A stretch of DNA of 64,000 nucleotides from assembly GCF_949628215.1 (NCBI RefSeq), contig NC_134279.1, positions 60,495,766 through 60,559,765 of the forward strand, in the 5' to 3' direction. The stretch comes from Phalacrocorax aristotelis. Taxonomy: Eukaryota > Chordata > Aves > Suliformes > Phalacrocoracidae. How positions within the stretch are numbered: the first letter of the stretch is position 1; every line of letters begins with the position of its first letter. The notes below the pieces were generated by a model that was not told the DNA's origin, searched no databases, and saw nothing but the letters and a program-made list of their open reading frames with translations. This document shows, one piece after another, positions 1 to 10,423 of this stretch. The translations under genes and the position numbers were made by a program.

Positions 1-138
1 ATTCTAATAGAATGGAATTAGACTAAATTTCATCAAAGTCCCATAAGTCATTTGGGTTTCAGTTTCTCTGGATTACTTTTTTTTTCTTTTTAAATATGGA
101 ATCAGTCTTCAGCCTTTTTGTAGTTATCTGATGTCATT

Positions 139-944
139 CACAGAAATATGGGATTCCAGGATAATTCGCTTAGAAGGGACCTCAGGAGGACCTTCCAGCT
201 AACCCCTGTTCAAAGCAAGGTGAGCTGTGAGATCAGACCAGGTTGCTCAGGGTTTGGTTCAATCAGGTCTCAGAAACTCCCAAGGATGGAGACTGCACAG
301 CCTTTCTGAAGCAACCTTTCTAGTGTCTGTCTTCATGAGGAAAAATGTATTCCCTACCTACAGACCAGATGTCCCTTGTTTAAACTTGTGTTTGCTGTCT
401 CTCATCCTCCTGCCATGCACCACTGTGATGAGATGACTCCATCTTTTCTTCAGCAAGGTGATTTTCTCAAATTCATCTCTTCTCCAGGCTGAACAAGCTC
501 AAGCCCCCACCAGCTTGGTAGCTCCCTGCTGAACATGCTCCAGTTAATATCTTTCCTCTGTGGAGCATTCCAAAACTAACAGCCTAATGACTGATGATGA
601 GAGGGGAGGACCTCCTGGCAATGCTAGTACAGCCCTGGTTGCTCTTGGCCTTCTTTGCTGCAGGGCATACTGCTGGCTCATGCCCACCTTGATCTCTCCA
701 AGCACCCCTTCAGGTCCTTCTCAGCAAAGCTGCTTCCCAGCCAGTGAGGTCCCAGGCCACGTCATTCCTGGGGTGGGGTGTCTTTCTTCCCAGGAGTAAG
801 ACCTGGCATTTGTCCTTGCTGAATTTCGTTAGGTTCCTGGCAGCCCATTCCTCCAGCTTGCCCAAGTTCCTCTGGGTGGCAGCTGTAACAGAAAATATCA
901 GCTGTTTTGTGTAATTCGATGTCACCTGCAAACTTAATGAATGT
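139..944 (-). mobile_element. CR1 LINE, 3' fragment
   Basis: This is a 5'-truncated CR1 non-LTR retrotransposon on the minus strand. Its 3' end is at the left, where the block reading as gaagggacctcagga is the complement of the CR1 3' UTR. The right part (931 down to about 710) translates on the minus strand to the region just after the reverse transcriptase FADD box, with an AATQRNLGKLEEWAARNLTKF segment shortened here to its recognisable core and a KCQVLLLGRK segment, matching the usual CR1 order. It is old: the frame is broken and the terminal octamer repeats are decayed. The 5' boundary near 944 is approximate. It contains no functional gene. Confidence 0.85.
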
Positions 945-1643
945 TGTTACCTTTTCAATTTATGCTATTTATTTAATAGTAATTCAGAGGAAAAGCTTAC
1001 TATTTGTCAGAAGAGAAGTGAAGATTAGATCGGATTTTTGGCCTTGCATGTGTGTGCGTATGGGGGATATATATTTTTAATCAGCCTGGGGAATGTTGTT
1101 CTGATTCTTTTTTTTCAATATTGCAGCAAAGCTGGCTGTCTACAAAGTTTGAGATTGTCAAACTTTGTTTTGTTCTAAAATGGAATATATATTTTGATAT
1201 TTGACAGAAGAGTCTTCTAAACATTAGTTAGAAAACTATGTAACAATATTGTCTCTTTAAGGGAAAAATGTATTTTTTACTTGATGAGTCAATATTTAGG
1301 TTTATGGATCAAATTTTTAATGGTGTATTTCAGTTACTTGAGTTACACAAGTAAATGTGTTACAGTTAATTTTATACCTATCTATCTCTATCTCTGTCAG
1401 GGACTTAGAGATCATTATAATGGGAGTGTTTAGAAGACTGATAACATAGGCCAGTCTCTGCTTTAAAGCAAAGCTTTACTAATTTTATTCAATAACAACA
1501 TACTTTATGATAATGTTTAATTTTTACATATTATTAGTCACTATCACTATGTACTCACTACAAATACAAAGCTGTCAGTCTTAAAAAAAATTTAAAAATT
1601 TCTATATTAGCCATGAGTATATAATAGCATGGTTAATGTACAG
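945..1643. other. Unique AT-rich stretch, no gene seen
   Basis: AT-rich single-copy sequence between the first CR1 fragment and the coding-like stretch at 1644. It includes a short run of TATC-type repeats near 1377-1395. I see no gene, RNA gene or recognisable repeat. Confidence 0.5.
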
Positions 1644-1846
1644 TTAGTATTGATGGCTGCAGTCCTTGATAATGTTCATTGTGGAGGTCAAGGTGATCAG
1701 GTTTGACAGCTCCTTGACCAGAGTGACTGGAGCTGAAGTGGGCTTGAGTTCTTTCTTCTCTGTTTCATCTTCACGTTTAATGCTCTTATGATGTTTTCCC
1801 CCTTCTCAAAAGGGGATTTCAGCTGTTCCTGATACTGCTTCTCATG
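1644..1846 (-). pseudogene. Broken coding-like stretch, possible retropseudogene
   Basis: On the minus strand this segment reads as protein-like sequence in two frames that join by a one-base shift near 1800. The upstream piece starts HEKQYQEQLKSPFEKG and the downstream piece carries KREDETEKKELKP and VTLVKELSNLITLTSTM before a TAA at 1644-1646. The composition is Lys/Glu-rich and coiled-coil-like, unlike the random AT-rich translations around it. A stop lies just upstream of the HEKQ segment, which points to further damage. I do not recognise the parent protein. It could be a decayed processed copy of a cellular gene, a real exon with a misread frame, or coincidence. No poly-A tail or target duplication was recognised. 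Confidence 0.3.
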
Positions 1847-1849
1847 GTT

Positions 1850-4800
1850 TCAGTTCACTTGAAGGTGACAAGTAACAATGCATGTCATGCAAGAATCTAT
1901 TAATTCTTATTTAGTGAACAAGGTACTTATTAAATGAAAGGTATAGGTATTCATTTAGCACACATGTAGATAGTTTTTTGTCTGAATATATAATTCACAG
2001 CCTGTAAAAGGGAGAAATATTTTTAACGTTGTTGTATGGCACAGATCATGCTACTTTTCACTATGGATTCAAGCCATTATAGAGCGCCACGTCTTTCTTG
2101 TCATATTTGTGCTGCTAAATTTGCAAAAAGCTGTATGACACTGACATATTCCTCCAGAGATACTGACAAGTACAATTTTTTCCAACTACTTCAAAAGTTA
2201 AAAAGTCTCATATTGCTCAATCAAGATTTGATATGATGTCATTGATTTCAATTAAAAACTGTGCGGAGGGGTTTAGTAATCTGATTTCTGCTGCTTTTTT
2301 TCCTTACTGGCTGGTGTAGTAATGCCAGAATCAAAGTAAATTTAAATGGAAGTTTCCATAATTTTGAGGTAGCCATATATTCCTGCAGTATCCATAATAA
2401 TCCACAAAAATTTTAGTAGGGTTTCCACAGAGCCAAACACAAATTTAAAGCTCTGTAGCGAACAATTTTTTTCCCATTTTTGTCATGCTTACGGATATTT
2501 CCTATGCCTAAAATGCAGATAAATGTGTTACAAAGCCAACTGTTCTCATCTGTTGAATGTATTGCAGATAGGTAAGTCATGGAAGTGGGAATTAAAAAAT
2601 TCAAGCTCTGTTCAGTCCCTGCTATAACTTCTTTTCATTTGTTCTTAACTTAAATTTGCTATCCATCATATATCCTTAAATATGTAGTTCAATTTTTGGC
2701 TGAAATAGCATAAAATTAACTTGCTCACAAGATAATTATTAATTGCTTTATTGCAAGGTTCAGAATTATATTTCTGTCAATGTAGATGTATATTATGTTC
2801 CACCACTTTATTAATCACTCTGGAACTGATACAAACCGACTGTAGATAACCTTATCAAATAAAACAGATTTAGAAGTGTCATTAAAAGTATACATCATTA
2901 ATTGGTTTTGGAGGTCAAATCAGGCTACTATATCCCTTAAATTCTTTTGGAAGCTTTGTTCTGAAACATTTTCATTTGTTTATTATGTACTCTGTAGTCC
3001 CAGTTTAGGAGTTTCCCACCAATGACAACACTTGAACATAACTTATCTTCAGGCATATACTTCCTTCCTTTTACTGTCTTGACTGAAGGGCTAAGACATG
3101 GCAATAACCCCATGTTTCTATTTAATTTAATAAATATACATTTTATATACGTATATGCATGTTCGGTGCATACATATGTATTTACATGGAACACATCCTT
3201 AAAACAAGCTTTAAGATAATGACAAGAGGTGTAAAGTTTCATATTCTGCTTCTGCAAGACTGTACATAAGGACGTGACTCTCTTAAAGTACCTACTCTTC
3301 CAAACAAGATAGGTCAAAAAAGTCATAAATAGAAGTATAGCACTAGGCTTCTAAACATATGTTTAAGCACTTCAATGTAAAAGCTTTTTAATGGTTTTTA
3401 GGATTGTGGAAATTTTAAAACATTCATGATATTATGATATTCAGTAAAAATGAGGTTGCTGGAATTATTCCATGTGTTACTATTCACAAAATTATGCCAA
3501 AGTCAAGAACTGGGGGAAAAAAAAAAAAGATACTTTATTATTTCGATTTAACTAGGAAAGTGTTGTAAAAAAAATTATTTCCCACAGTGTTTTTTCATGT
3601 CTCCCTGTTTAAAAATAGAAATTAACATCAGAAGCAGAGAAGATTGTTTTTAGATTATGTTTATTTTACAAGCTCCAAAAGTGTAGTCATGGAACTACAG
3701 TCATGTGAAGGCAACACGCCCTAAGTCTCTGTATTTTGTGCAGGGGAAAATCTTTTTACAGGTAGTACTCCCTGAACACAAGGTAGGTAATAATGACTGA
3801 AATAACATCACCTTTTAATTAAGCACCAGGGGACCAAAGGAATGCATAGATCAGATCTTCTGCTCGTGTAGAGAAATAAACCTTATAAAAATCTGCACTT
3901 AAATTGAAGTCATAGACAAGAATCAGAAAGACTGTTAACATCAAACAACGGTAATTTAAAAAGGGTATAGCAAGCCCATATAACTTCTTGACCATTACAT
4001 TTCTTACACATTAATTTTTAAGTATGACAACTTGGTAAGAAACATTTTATACTGTGGGAGTTTTGATGAAACCATTTATTAAAATCTCAACCTCTCCTTG
4101 AATCCAGAACCCCAAGATAATATAAATATAGGTAGAAATACTGAAGTATTTGGGATTTTGTGTTATCCAACATAATTACAATACTGCTGGTCTTAATAGT
4201 AATAATGAAAATTAATTGAATACATTTTCAATAATTCTTCCATATAATTTCTTTGGAGAAAATGTTAGCCATATTCCAGTGTTTCAGTTAAAAGATATTT
4301 TTTCAATTTTATTTAGAGCTCAATTATTAATTAATCTTACTATACTCTATGATACTAAGATTAGTTAAACTGACATGTGCCAACAAGGTATTGCATCACC
4401 TTATCAAGTTTAGAAAATATCACCGAAGAGATTTGTTCTACAAATGGATGCAACGCTAGTAGTTGCAATGACAAATAATTTGTCATATTCAGAAGTTCTT
4501 TTGTACTATTTGGAGACCTATGCAATTTTTTAAACTGATTAAAAGCTGCCTTTTTTCAACACTGATAAAGTTCTTATGTATCAAAATAATTCCTATTCAC
4601 TCTGCCTCCTGGGACACATTGGCCTAAAGGCCATATTGAATCAGGTTGTATTTTCTTAGACAACCCATATAATTATTTATATAAATCTTATGATACATTA
4701 TTTTACTGGATTTTGTAGTTTAGACTGCAGTAATCATAACTTCTGTTTTCATTAGAACTTTCTCACATAATTTTGCATAATAAAAGCTGCTGAGCCCCTA

Positions 4801-5990
4801 TAAGCACAGATGCCCTGATAATAAGACATATCAATGAGAATGTTAAAATGTTTTGACTTATATTCAAATGAGGAGAATGCAGAAGTATCTTTCATCTATG
4901 GTACATTATGGTACATCAAAAAAAAAATGTCTGTACAGAAATAGCCAAGAATTGATTACAGATTTATTATAATTTCCTTCCATTTTTATTTAAACATTTC
5001 TGTGTACATTTGCATTAAAATAATGTCTTTCTACTGATGACATAACTTCATTATGAAGTGTAAGACAGAGAAAACTGTTTTCTGTGAAGGCGGTGTCTTT
5101 GCTATTGATGGGTTTGACTGCTGGTGTAACATTCCATGGCATCTGTTACCTTTCTTCAGCAACACTGCTTATCAGTCCGTAAAATATTCAGCTTCCTGGA
5201 GTAAAAGGAATGAAAAAAAGGAATAGTTGGATTCTATTTCATTATGCTCACCAATGTAATGTGCCTATTTCCACATTATAATTAAAATGAAGACCCTTCG
5301 GGATCGTGAGCAATGAGTCACAAACTCATGCACAAACGTATTGAAATGTGGTCCGTGATCACTTTCTAATATCAATAAAGTGCTTTACCCAGATAGTGTA
5401 GGAAAGTATCCTATCAACCCTACAGAGACCTAGCATTATATGGGAAGTAATGCAAACAGGGTTTTTTTGTTATAAACCAAACCCTGAAGCAGATGGCAAT
5501 ATCAGAGTGAAAAGACTGCCGCTCATGTCTTTGCTCTATGTTTTGTGCTGCAGGTGTTTGGGGTATGGGACATGGGGTAAATGTGTTCTGAATTAATTTG
5601 AGACTTTGGTATGCTAAGTTTGCATGTAGAGTAGAATGAATAAGAATATATGCGGTGCTTTTGAAAAAAAGAATCCAAAGTGTTTAATATCAATTGAGCC
5701 ATGTGGAGGAGATTATTGCTTTTTTCAGTTTAAAAGTTCCCTTACTTTTTAGTTGCTTATCAAGCTATTACTGCAGTGTTTCTCTAGAATTACATTAAAG
5801 ATGGGGTGCTTATTGTGTTACTCCCATTACCAAGCACTAATGCAGTAAATACTTGCCAGCAAGAGCTACAGTTCACATCTAAATGTATCATTTTTCATAT
5901 TTGGTCATATTTTGTAGGTTTTACTCACTTGTATCAGTGTTATCATCAGGTTACATTTGGCTTCGTTGGGAGAGCAAGGGGCATTTTGGT
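1850..5990. other. Long unique AT-rich stretch, no gene seen
   Basis: About 4.1 kb of AT-rich single-copy sequence. The longest open frame is a 129-codon minus-strand frame at 2937-3326. It shows no domain I recognise and no splice or promoter context, so I treat it as chance. A small inverted repeat lies near 3148-3180 (TATGCA pairing with TGCATA). No RNA genes or mobile elements were recognised. Confidence 0.5.
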
Positions 5991-6019
5991 TTTTTTTTCT
6001 TTCTTAAATGAAGAAAATT

Positions 6020-6340
6020 TGCCAAGGAGAAGCATGGGTCAGCAGGTCTCTGAAGGCTGGGAGGCTGAGGGTCCCCGAGGGAAGCGGGGCAGGGCCTGGC
6101 AGCCCAGGAGCACCAGGGCCAGCCCCAGCCCCCGGCATCAGGCAGCTCCCTGGGGACGGGAACGGGCCAAGGCCGGGCCATGATGTAGGCCTGTGACTGC
6201 GTGGCTGTGCAGGGCAGGGCTCTGGAAACTGGCCCTGCTGCAGCATCGCTGGGGCAGGGGCTGATGGTGTGGGGGGCTGACATGGGGTCCTGAGCCCTGG
6301 GCAGCATGGAGCAGACTGGACAATGGCAGTGAGGCCCTGT
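6020..6340. other. Isolated GC-rich block
   Basis: About 320 bp with GC content far above the surroundings, containing runs such as ggcagggcctggcagcccag and a handful of CpGs. Open frames cross it on both strands (5806-6183 plus, 5951-6385 minus), but their Pro/Ala/Gly/Arg-rich products are what any GC-rich DNA gives, and I recognise no domain. The block ends near a CAG/GTATGG donor-like site (about 6350). It may be an unrecognised repeat, a small CpG-poor promoter or exon, or a GC-biased patch. I see no LTR termini, CR1 tail or target duplication. Confidence 0.4.
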
Positions 6341-7882
6341 TGGTGTACAGGTATGGGAACGTTTGATATATTTTGAAGTATTCATAGAAAGTTCAAATGA
6401 ATGATGTGAAATACCTTAGCTATTCAGATAATTTTATTCAAAGTTATAATATTTATCATTCAGTCAAAAACATGTTTGGATAAAACTCCTTTTGCATTTC
6501 TTACTGACGTAAGAACCGCAGATACTAACTTACAGGTTGTAGGTGAAACATCGTGTGGTACTAATCCAGCAGCTTAGGTTTTACGGAGTGTAGATCCTAT
6601 AGCTAGGATCTTTCTCCCTTCCAGCCCTTCCACCATACCCCCCCCACCCCATTCTGTAAAAATTTCCCAATACTTCAATATATTTTTGTTAGAAATTAAA
6701 TATTCTGTTATTTTGGCTAAAAATTTGACATTTTGCTTTGGAGGTGATGGCTTGTTGTGCTCTTGGAGTTTCTTTTCACATTCTTTTGTCATTCATTCAC
6801 CTATGTTATTTACCTTGACATCTACTTTGCAGAGGACAGGGAGTTATTTCTACTATTTTTTTACTTTGCTAATGGAAGATAGTCCAAATGGGGCACTTGG
6901 TTAGTACATGATAAAAAGAGCATGGTGAAGCTACATGGCATTGTGATATATCTGAAACTGTTTCCTTTTTGCCCTCACTTACATAAGGTTACCCAAACTA
7001 AATTTAAGAATATTGCTGTAATCAAAATACTGAAAGCAGAAGTTTGCTGCTGACCAATATTATTTCTTTTAGTCAGAATCTATATAAATATAGTAGGAAG
7101 GAAAGTTTAGATAAATCCTCCACAAGAGATTTGAGATATTTTGCTAATTGTCTTATGAAAGCTTTAAACTAACCTAAATTAAGCAAAATTAGATTTTGTT
7201 ATATTTTTTGAGTCTTTCTTCTGAAATGTACACTGAAATTTTGAAAGGTATATCACAATCTTTTTAAAGCTATAGCAACCTGCTATTTAATTTTATCTTA
7301 TTGCTTCTTCACTACGTCTACATTTTTTTCTGTATTCCCTATCCTCTTCAGTAGTGTTAAAGCAGTGATATAATTTGGATTTCTCAACATATTGCTAAAT
7401 GTATTTTTTCTTTATCCTTCCTGATACAGCTGTTCTATTATTTCGTTACTTCTCTGATTCTTTCCTTGCCCATATATGATGTTTTTTGTCTTTCATCACC
7501 TGTCATTGTTGGCAAGACCTCTGATTTCCTATAGAACTTTGGGAAATTTATCTAACATCTGAAAGTTAAGGTTTTTGTGTTTTGAAGCTACAGTACAGAA
7601 AACAAATTATTTCTAGAGAGTTTATATTATTTCAATACTCAGAAACTGTGTTCTAATAATTTATAAAGCCTCCAACAAACCCTTGTCATTAGCAATAAAA
7701 CTTCCTCATTCATTAAATGAATTTTAAGCCATTTTTACTACCAAGCACTTCAAATTCATTATTGTTATAAAGCAAAATTCTGCTGGTTTTGAACACACGG
7801 ACTCCATCTACTGCAACAGCACCATTCATGGTGCTTTTTACAAATTTTAAGTAACAAGCTACTTTCTCTTGTAGTTGCTTGA
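6341..7882. other. Unique AT-rich stretch, no gene seen
   Basis: AT-rich single-copy DNA between the GC-rich block and the first LTR. It contains a short C-run near 6639-6650. I see no gene or recognisable repeat. Confidence 0.5.
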
Positions 7883-7887
7883 TGTTA

Positions 7888-8460
7888 TGTCGTGGTTTAG
7901 CCGCAGTCAGCAACCAAGCACCACGCAGCCGCTCACTCACTCCCCCCTGGTGGGACAGGGGAGAGAATCAGAAAAGTGAGGCAACTCATGGTTTGAGATA
8001 AAGACAGTTTAATAGGTAAAGCAAAAGCTGCGCATGGAAGTGAAGCAAAACAAGGAATTCATTCACTACGTCCCATGGGAGGCAGGTGTTCAGCCATCGC
8101 CAGGAAAGCAGGGCTCCATCACACGTAACTGTTACTTGGGAAGACAAACGCCATCACTCCGAACATCCCCCCCCTTCCTTCTTCTCCCCCCCAGCTTTAT
8201 ATACTGAGCATGACGTCATATGGTATGGAGTATCCCTTGGGTCAGTTGGGGTCAGCTGTCCCGGCTGTGTCCCCTCCCAGCTTCTTGTGCACCTGGCAGA
8301 GCACGGGGAGCTGAAAAAGTCCTTGACCAGTGTAAGCGCTACTTAGCAACAACTAAAACATCTCCACATTATCACCACTGTTGCCAGCAAAAATCCAAAA
8401 CATAGCCCCATACTAGCTACTGTGAAGAAATTTAACTCTATCCCAGCTGAAACCAGGACA
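7888..8460 (-). mobile_element. Solo LTR, ERVL-like, with 5-bp TSD
   Basis: Complete 573-bp solo LTR on the minus strand. It has TG...CA termini (left edge TGTCGTGGTTTAGCC, right edge ACCAGGACA) and is flanked by identical 5-bp duplications TGTTA at 7883-7887 and 8461-8465. A 5-bp duplication is typical of class III (ERVL) elements but is not proof. Read on the minus strand it holds a perfect CRE (TGACGTCA, 8211-8218), a TATA box (TATATAAA, 8196-8203) and an ATTAAA polyadenylation signal (8008-8013), in U3-R-U5 order. No internal retroviral sequence adjoins it, as expected after LTR-LTR recombination. The same family recurs at 27698, 33613, 34300, 42824, 55115, 61372 and 62026. Confidence 0.92.
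8196..8218 (-). promoter_or_regulatory. LTR promoter: CRE plus TATA box
   Basis: Within the LTR at 7888-8460, a palindromic CRE TGACGTCA (8211-8218) sits 7 bp upstream, on the minus strand, of TATATAAA (8196-8203). This is the expected core promoter of the LTR, with a predicted start near 8165-8172 reading toward lower coordinates. Of the family copies in this window only this one keeps the exact CRE palindrome; the others carry one or more changes. Present-day activity is unknown. Confidence 0.6.
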
Positions 8461-8465
8461 TGTTA

Positions 8466-9294
8466 GTATTCGAATCTGTGTTATAAGCTTATCCTTCTTT
8501 AGAGTTCGCTTACTCAGAATGTTAATTGTCCAGGTTGCTTTGCTTGGACCCAAAACAGCAGGGAAAGGAACATTTTTGTTAATTTTGAGGACATTATATG
8601 TAATCCTATCATGTACTAAGCTGTCTATGTTGAACATTTTTACAGTTATTAATGATTCTCTGGCTTTTATCCTTTCAATTTCTTATCACATACACTGTAG
8701 TTTCTGTTTACAGTGTTTCTTGGCAAAGATCTGAACACAATTTTTTCCTTACATCAGTTGTACAGTTTTGTGCCCTCCTGTTCTGAAAAGAATCATAAAG
8801 TGATGCCCATAACATCTGTTGTGTTTGATATTTAGTTATTTTCTACTCCATCAGTTTAGTTATACTGTTCACTTCTCAGTAATGATAGATGGGAAGGTAC
8901 CACTTTCCTGGAAAAAGATAAAAAATAGTAGGCTAGAATTCCAACTGGGATATTCAGAAGAGTCATACTTTCTTTCTTTGTCTTTCTAGACAGATATGTG
9001 TATGAACCATTGCTTTTCCTGGGGATTGTGGTATTTGGTCAGATGTCTCAAGAGTAGGTTTAATCCTTGCCTAAGAACAGGGTGAAGTATCTTCATATTC
9101 CATGAAATTTTTCACATTGGTTCCCTTTGATACAGGACTTCCTTATGAGACAATTTACAATAAAGATGTTCTTTCTTGGAGGTGTGTGGGTTTGTTTTTT
9201 TTTCCCTTTTGCTCAGCGGCAAATAAAATTAGCTAGGGACCAGACTCTTTCTTTCTTGGTGATTTATCATCATGCAAGGCATTCCTGGGGCTAG
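8466..9294. other. Unique stretch, no gene seen
   Basis: About 830 bp of AT-rich single-copy DNA between two LTRs. I see no gene or recognisable repeat. Confidence 0.5.
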
Positions 9295-9686
9295 GGGCTT
9301 GTGATGGGTTGACCCTGGCTGGATGCCAGGTGCCCACCAAAGCAGCTCTATCACTCCCCCTCTTCAGCTGGACAGGGGAGAAAAATATAATAAAAGTGTC
9401 ACGGGCTGGGATGAGGACAGGGAGAGATCATTCACCAGATACTGTCACAGGCAAAACAGACTTGACTTGGGGTATTCAGCTTAATTTATTACCAATGAAA
9501 TCAGGGTAGGGTAATAAGAACTAAAACCAAATCTTAGAACACCTTCTCCCTGCCCCTCCCTTCTTCCCAGGCTTAACTTTACTCCTGATTTCTCTATCTC
9601 CTCCCCCTGAGCAGCACAGAGGGATGGGGAATGGGGGTAGCAGTCAGTTCATTCTCCTCAGGGGGAGGACTCCCCTCACTTTGCCC

Positions 9687-10090
9687 CTGCTCCAGCATAG
9701 GGTCCCTCCCTTGGGAGACAGTCCTTCATGGACTTCTCCAATGTGGGTCCTTCCCATGGGCAACAGTTCATTAACTGTTGCAGCATGGGTCTTTTCCACA
9801 GCGTGCGGTCCTTCAGGAACAGCCTGCTCCAGCGTGGGTCCCCCATGGGGTCACAAGTCCTGCCAGCAAATCTGCTCCAGTGTGGGCTCCTCTCTCCACA
9901 GGTCCACAGGGCACTGTTCCAATCCACAGTCTCCATGGAGTCACAGCCTCCTTCAGGCACATCCACCCACTCTGGCGTGGGGTCCTCCACAGGCTGTAGG
10001 TGGATATCTGCTCCATTGTGGTCCTCCCTGGGCTGCAGGGACACAGCCTGCCTCACCATGGTCTTCACCACAGGCTGCAGGGAAATCTCT
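9687..10090. repeat. Degenerate ~47-bp tandem repeat inside LTR
   Basis: Successive units carry the core ctccagcgtgggtcc or variants at about 9690, 9737, 9780, 9826 and 9874, giving spacings of 43 to 48 bp, with more diverged units to about 10090. The same array is in the related LTR at 46998-48039 (about 47395-47720), so it belongs to the LTR family and is not a local expansion. Confidence 0.75.
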
Positions 10091-10371
10091 GCTCCGGCGC
10101 CTACAGCACCTCCTCCCCCTCCTTCTTCACTGACCTTGGTGTCTGCAGGGTTGTTTCTCTCATGTGTTCTTGCTCCTCTCTCCAGCTGCAATTGCACTTT
10201 TTTTTGTTTTTTTGTTCCCTGTTCTTAAACATATTATCCCAGAGGTGCTACCACCGTCACTGATGGGTTTGCCCTTGGCCAGCAGCAGGTCCGTCTTGGA
10301 GCCAGCTGGGATTGGCTCTATTGGACATAGGGAAAGCTTCTAGCAGCTTCTCACAGAAGCCATCCCTGTAG

Positions 10372-10398
10372 CCCCTCCCCCCTCCCCCCCCCCCCCAA
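10372..10398. repeat. Poly-C-rich tract in LTR
   Basis: C runs interrupted by single T bases near the 5' end (minus orientation) of the large LTR. The matching place in the second copy lacks the long run, so this is a local slippage expansion. Confidence 0.7.
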
Positions 10399-10423
10399 CC
10401 TTGCCATGCAAACTAAAAACACA

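Larger units (their letters stand above)
9300..10423 (-). mobile_element. Solo LTR, large tandem-repeat family
   Basis: About 1.12-kb LTR on the minus strand. The left edge is TGTGATGGGTTGACCC and the right edge ends ACACA, giving TG...CA termini. A polyadenylation signal AATAAA is read on the minus strand at about 9486-9491, close to the left (3') end, which fixes the orientation. The centre (about 9687-10090) is a degenerate ~47-bp tandem repeat. The second copy, at 46998-48039, is colinear throughout. I found no clear target duplication here. An open frame of 173 codons (10197 down to 9676) crosses the repeats in the sense orientation; it resembles no protein I know. No gag, pol or env flank was seen. 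The superfamily is uncertain (ERVK or ERVL type). Confidence 0.88.

Noticed and set aside
3148-3182. Small hairpin in a TATA/TGCATA-rich stretch
   Set aside because: The stem is only about six to eight pairs with an AT-rich extension. It is not convincing as a microRNA precursor or other RNA.
2937-3326. 129-codon open frame, the longest outside recognised repeats and the GC-rich block
   Set aside because: No recognisable domain, no splice or promoter context, and a composition expected of AT-rich DNA. A frame of this length is not surprising over 128 kb of two-strand sequence.
9624-10263. Several overlapping open frames on both strands
   Set aside because: All lie within the large LTR and its GC-rich tandem repeats; stop codons are rare there for compositional reasons.
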